From: Candidatus Phascolarctobacterium caballi
GTDB lineage: Bacteria > Bacillota > Negativicutes > Acidaminococcales > Acidaminococcaceae
Assembly (NCBI GenBank): GCA_018065225.1
Contig: JAGHTS010000052.1
Coordinates: 1 to 8,087 of the forward strand
Length of the DNA stretch: 8,087 bases
Direction: 5' to 3'
The notes below the pieces were generated by a model that made no database searches, was not told the origin of the DNA, and worked only from the letters and a program-made list of their open reading frames with translations. Every line of letters begins with the position of its first letter. Positions within the stretch are counted from its first letter, which is position 1. The translations under genes and the position numbers were made by a program. Shown one piece after another: positions 6,281 through 8,087 of this stretch.

Positions 6281-6294
6281 GTTGCAAAGGCAAC
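6281..6294. promoter_or_regulatory. GTTGC-N4-GCAAC palindrome, copy 1 (candidate operator)
   Basis: GTTGCAAAGGCAAC is a 5-bp inverted repeat around AAAG and is identical to the copy at 7941. Similarity continues outside it: AATAAT lies just upstream in both places, and an A-rich run follows a TGC downstream. It lies roughly 40 bases before the transcription start predicted from the TATAAT at 6317-6322. It is a candidate binding site for a regulator shared with the transporter promoter. Confidence 0.5.
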
Positions 6295-6316
6295 AGAATG
6301 CAAAAAATATAAATTT

Positions 6317-6322
6317 TATAAT
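6317..6322 (+). promoter_or_regulatory. Candidate -10 box for the second delta/beta cassette
   Basis: A perfect TATAAT lies in an A/T-rich setting downstream of the terminator, but no good -35 hexamer sits 16-18 bases upstream (the bases there read around CAGAAT). If used, transcription would begin near 6329, so the inverted repeat 6331-6380 would lie at the 5' end of the transcript. A poor -35 together with an upstream palindrome could mean an activator-dependent promoter. Confidence 0.4.
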
Positions 6323-6380
6323 AACCTTAAAAATTTGTATATCTATTTCGGTTAAACAACAGATAAGGTTATACAAATTT
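6321..6380 (+). promoter_or_regulatory. Two competing inverted repeats upstream of delta''
   Basis: AAATTTGTATA at 6331-6341 pairs perfectly with 6370-6380 (11 bp, 28-base loop). ATAACCTTA at 6321-6329 pairs perfectly with 6364-6372 (9 bp). The two right arms overlap at 6370-6372 and the arms interleave, so the pairings exclude each other except as a near-pseudoknot. Two exact matches in 60 bases are noteworthy even in A/T-rich DNA. Either an RNA switch in the leader or overlapping operators is possible. Confidence 0.4.
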
Positions 6381-6440
6381 ATTTGATGCAGTTAAGTTTG
6401 TTAAATATCCCTGTCATATTGGGGGAAAGGGGTGATTTTT

Positions 6441-6578
6441 GTGGGGCCGGTAACAACTAACCCTTGGTTAATTGCAATTATCAATATGACGATTGTATTC
6501 GCCGTGTTGATTGCTTTGGGCGTATTGATGAGCTTGATTCAGGTCATCGATCCGACTAAAAAGAAAGAGAAAAAATAA
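6441..6578 (+). CDS. Membrane-half delta-like small protein (delta''), 45 aa, GTG start
   Basis: This 45-residue protein is identical to residues 1-42 of MmdD (MGPVTTNPWL to DPTKKK) and then ends EKK. Like delta' it has the single membrane segment and the basic tail but no linker or C-terminal region. Against mmdD it differs at 18 internal codons, all silent, which is strong evidence that the protein is under purifying selection. The GTG start is supported by GGGGTGA at 6429-6435, five bases upstream, and by exact agreement of the N-terminus with the other two copies. It lies 98 bases before the second beta gene with no terminator between, so it should be cotranscribed with it. The likely role, binding or stabilising beta in the membrane, is inferred from what the matching part of OadG/MmdD-type delta subunits does. 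Confidence 0.85.
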   Translation: MGPVTTNPWLIAIINMTIVFAVLIALGVLMSLIQVIDPTKKKEKK

Positions 6579-6605
6579 AGTTAAGGGAGAGCTTTGTTTT
6601 TTCTA

Positions 6606-6640
6606 TGTCCGTTTGGGACAAAATTTCGTCTTAGGACGAA
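6606..6640 (+). promoter_or_regulatory. Tandem small hairpins between delta'' and the second beta gene
   Basis: TGTCC (6606-6610) pairs with GGACA (6616-6620), and TTCGTC (6625-6630) pairs with GACGAA (6635-6640) around the loop TTAG. They stand four bases apart in a 98-base gap and 20 bases before the Shine-Dalgarno site. The first beta gene also has two hairpins in its leader, though of unrelated sequence. A role in setting delta:beta ratio or mRNA stability is inference. Confidence 0.4.
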
Positions 6641-6676
6641 CGCACTTATTAAATCTTTTTAAGGAGGTCTTCAACG

Positions 6677-7807
6677 ATGTTTGAGGCATTTGTAGTAGCT
6701 ATCGCATCAATCTGGAATGATTCCGGATTTAGCGCATTGACTGGCGGTCATGTGATTATGATTTGCGTTGGTCTTGTTTTGATGTATTTGGCAATTGGCA
6801 AAGGGTTTGAACCTTTGCTGTTGACCCCGATTGCTTTTGGGTGTGTGTTGGCAAATATTCCTAAAAACTGTTTTGATGAGCCGGGTGTTATGTCGGTTAT
6901 TATGTATGGTATTAACCACGAAGTGTTCCCGCCGTTGATTTTCTTGGGTGTAGGAGCAATGACCGACTTCGGTCCGTTGATTGCCAACCCCAAAACCTTG
7001 TTGTTGGGCGCTGCCGCACAAGCAGGCGTATTCGTAGCAATGTTGGGTGCTATGCTTTTGGGCTTTAATGTTCAAGAAGCATGCGCAATTGGTATTATCG
7101 GTGGTGCTGACGGCCCTACTTCCATTTATTTGGCAGCAAAAATGGCTCCGCAACTTTTGGGTGCTATTGCCGTTGCTGCATACAGCTACATGAGTTTGGT
7201 TCCTTTGATCCAACCTCCTGTAATGATGCTCTGCACAACCAAGAAAGAGCGTTCTTTGGTTATGAAGCAACTGCGTCCAGTATCCCATTTTGAAAAGGTT
7301 GTATTCCCGATTATGTGTACCATCGTTATTTCCTTGTTGTTGCCATCCGTAACAGCATTGATTGGTATGTTGATGTTGGGCAACCTGTTCAAAGAAGCAG
7401 GATGCTTGGACCGTTTGTGCGACACTGCACAAAATGCATTGATGAATACTGTAACCATTTTCTTGGCTACTGGCACAGGTTGCACAATGAGTGCAGAATC
7501 CTTCCTGAATTATCAAACGATTTTGATTATTATTTTAGGTTTGGTAGCATTTATTGGCGGTACATTTGCAGGTTGCGTATTTGGCAAATTAATGTATTAT
7601 GTTGACGGTGTTACCAATCCTTTGATTGGTTCCGCAGGTGTATCCGCAGTGCCGATGGCAGCCCGTGTATCTCAAATCGTTGGTCAAAAGGCAAATCCTG
7701 CCAACTTCCTGTTGATGCATGCTATGGGACCTAACGTAGCAGGCGTTATCGGAACAGCAGTTGCCGCAGGTACAATGTTGGCAATGGTTGGCCCGCAAGG
7801 AAAATAA
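6677..7807 (+). CDS. mmdB: Carboxybiotin decarboxylase / Na+ pump beta subunit, copy 2
   Basis: This 376-residue polytopic membrane protein is a paralogue of the mmdB at 4846. I count 24 substitutions and one extra residue (F2), about 94% identity. All residues of the carboxybiotin/Na+ pathway are kept: D145 in GGADGPT, N314, G318, S323 and R330. Differences cluster in the first 80 residues (13 changes plus the insertion). The stretch equal to copy 1 residues 81-188 is identical, and some DNA runs of 62 and 70 bases are identical too, suggesting gene conversion. AAGGAGG at 6661-6667 sets the ATG. It is preceded by delta'' and followed by a strong terminator, so it forms a two-gene unit without alpha or gamma subunits. 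It may be a second pump chain for the same decarboxylase under different control, or serve another biotin-dependent decarboxylase elsewhere in the genome; the sequence cannot decide. Confidence 0.93.
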   Translation: MFEAFVVAIASIWNDSGFSALTGGHVIMICVGLVLMYLAIGKGFEPLLLTPIAFGCVLANIPKNCFDEPGVMSVIMYGINHEVFPPLIFLGVGAMTDFGPLIANPKTLLLGAAAQAGVFVAMLGAMLLGFNVQEACAIGIIGGADGPTSIYLAAKMAPQLLGAIAVAAYSYMSLVPLIQPPVMMLCTTKKERSLVMKQLRPVSHFEKVVFPIMCTIVISLLLPSVTALIGMLMLGNLFKEAGCLDRLCDTAQNALMNTVTIFLATGTGCTMSAESFLNYQTILIIILGLVAFIGGTFAGCVFGKLMYYVDGVTNPLIGSAGVSAVPMAARVSQIVGQKANPANFLLMHAMGPNVAGVIGTAVAAGTMLAMVGPQGK

Positions 7808-7842
7808 AAGAATTATCTTGTTATTTACTCCCTAAAATAACA

Positions 7843-7878
7843 AAAACCTCCACTTTTTAGTGGAGGTTTTCTTTTTTT
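7843..7878 (+). terminator. Intrinsic terminator after the second beta gene
   Basis: A 12-bp perfect stem (7843-7854 with 7859-7870, core CCTCCACT) with loop TTTT is followed by C and seven T residues (7872-7878). A weak A/T hairpin (7818-7826 with 7835-7843) precedes it and overlaps by one base. It closes the delta''/beta2 unit and isolates the transporter gene. Confidence 0.93.
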
Positions 7879-7888
7879 GTAACATTTT

Positions 7889-7902
7889 GTTGCTTTGGCA
7901 AC
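7889..7902. promoter_or_regulatory. GTTGC-N4-GCAAC palindrome, copy 2 (candidate operator)
   Basis: GTTGCTTTGGCAAC lies eight bases before the -35 box of the transporter promoter, centred about 50 bases upstream of the predicted start. It shares both half-sites with the copies at 6281 and 7941 but has TTTG in the centre. Its centre is 52 bases, about five helical turns, from copy 3. Confidence 0.5.
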
Positions 7903-7909
7903 ATTTTTC

Positions 7910-7938
7910 TTGCCTTTTTGTTAACGTATATATATAAT
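7910..7938 (+). promoter_or_regulatory. Sigma-70-type promoter for the transporter gene
   Basis: TTGCCT (7910-7915) and a perfect TATAAT (7933-7938) are separated by the ideal 17 bases. It follows a terminator and precedes a gene with a strong ribosome site, so a promoter is required here. The predicted start near 7945 falls within the palindrome 7941-7954, which would suit repression. Confidence 0.7.
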
Positions 7939-7959
7939 ATGTTGCAAAGGCAACATATT
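7936..7959. promoter_or_regulatory. GTTGC-N4-GCAAC palindrome, copy 3, on the -10/start region (candidate operator)
   Basis: The core at 7941-7954 is identical to that at 6281-6294. Here the inverted repeat extends to 10 bp per arm (7936-7945 with 7950-7959, AATATGTTGC with GCAACATATT). It overlaps the end of the -10 box and the predicted transcription start, the classic position of a repressor site. If transcription starts farther upstream it could instead act as an RNA hairpin. Confidence 0.55.
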
Positions 7960-7989
7960 GCCTAAAAAATTTTTTAAAGGAGGGAAATT

Positions 7990-8087
7990 ATGTCCCCAGC
8001 AGTAAAATGTTTACTTTTGTTGGCAGTAGTCGCAGTATGTTTCATTACCGAAATCATTCCTTTGGCGGTTACTTCCATGGCTGCAGC
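7990..8087 (+). CDS. Membrane transporter, 5' end only, probably SLC13/DASS carboxylate family
   Basis: Only 32 residues are visible before the window ends. They form a hydrophobic first membrane segment (CLLLLAVVAVCFI) followed by TEIIPLAVTSMAA, which resembles the TE-x-IP-x-x-VT motif seen near the N-terminus of divalent-anion:Na+ symporters (SLC13/DASS) and relatives in the ion-transporter superfamily. AAAGGAGGG at 7976-7984 sits five bases before the ATG. It has its own promoter with two candidate operators. Next to a succinate-to-propionate pathway run by a Na+ pump, a Na+-coupled dicarboxylate carrier would be logical, but neither substrate nor exact family can be proved from this fragment. 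Confidence 0.65.
   Translation, partial: MSPAVKCLLLLAVVAVCFITEIIPLAVTSMAA

Larger units (their letters stand above)
6167..6440 (+). other. Non-coding leader region of the second delta/beta cassette
   Basis: This AT-rich stretch has no convincing gene. In order it holds an orphan copy of the mmdB leader and ribosome site (6206-6238), a GTTGC-N4-GCAAC palindrome (6281-6294), a perfect TATAAT (6317-6322) and two competing inverted repeats (6321-6380). It ends in the ribosome site of the next small gene. Because a strong terminator lies just upstream, the next cassette needs a promoter here. I recognise no known riboswitch class in it. Confidence 0.7.

Noticed and set aside
6167..6440. Cobalamin riboswitch, also looked for at 833-921 and 2314-2414
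   Set aside because: B12-dependent genes made it worth looking, but I see no B12-box-like sequence or the long conserved core in any of these gaps.
5989..6578. Reading the two short delta-like genes as pseudogene fragments of mmdD
   Set aside because: Ribosome sites, clean stops and almost exclusively silent changes against mmdD argue for working genes.
943..7798. Long open frames on the minus strand opposite meaB, mmdA, mmdB and mmdB copy 2
   Set aside because: They are antisense shadows of strongly codon-biased genes, rich in Cys, His, Asn and Gln, without ribosome sites or recognisable domains.
6281..7954. CRISPR or transposon-end reading of the GTTGC palindromes
   Set aside because: Only three copies, irregular spacing of tens to about 1600 bases, no cas or transposase genes, and placement at promoters.

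Overview
The window is one strand-consistent (all +) block of central energy metabolism from an anaerobic, propionate-forming bacterium. It encodes the methylmalonyl-CoA route from succinyl-CoA to propionyl-CoA, ending in a biotin-dependent, sodium-pumping methylmalonyl-CoA decarboxylase. The MmdA, MmdD and MmdB sequences resemble those I remember from Veillonella. Together with the strong purine-rich Shine-Dalgarno sites and the moderately AT-rich DNA, this points to a Negativicutes (Firmicutes with a Gram-negative-type envelope). A succinate user of the Phascolarctobacterium/Acidaminococcaceae kind is my best guess. The genus is inference.

Layout. 1-832: the 3' end of the methylmalonyl-CoA mutase catalytic subunit and its separate B12-binding subunit. 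858-882: a GC-rich intercistronic hairpin. 922-2313: the mutase chaperone GTPase MeaB and methylmalonyl-CoA epimerase. 2415-5973: methylmalonyl-CoA decarboxylase in the order alpha (mmdA), delta (mmdD), gamma/biotin carrier (mmdC), beta (mmdB). 5989-6120: a 43-residue protein that copies only the membrane half of MmdD. 6131-6166: a strong terminator. 6167-6440: a non-coding stretch with an orphan copy of the mmdB leader, a GTTGC-N4-GCAAC palindrome, a TATAAT box and competing inverted repeats. 6441-7807: a second cassette with another membrane-half delta (45 residues, GTG start) and a second beta subunit about 94% identical to the first. 7843-7878: another strong terminator. 7889-7959: a promoter flanked by two more GTTGC-N4-GCAAC palindromes. 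7990-8087: the start of a transporter, probably of the SLC13/DASS carboxylate family.

How the genes work together. Succinyl-CoA is rearranged by the B12 mutase (kept active by MeaB) to (R)-methylmalonyl-CoA and epimerised to the S form. MmdA then transfers the carboxyl group to biotin on MmdC, and MmdB decarboxylates carboxybiotin while exporting Na+. MmdD tethers the soluble and membrane parts. The transporter next door could supply succinate or another dicarboxylate, but its substrate cannot be read from 32 residues.

The unusual part is 5989-7807: two free-standing, membrane-only delta proteins, each next to a beta gene, and a second beta gene with no alpha or gamma partner. Compared with MmdD residues 1-42, the second small protein differs at 18 internal codons without changing one amino acid, so these are very likely selected genes and not debris.
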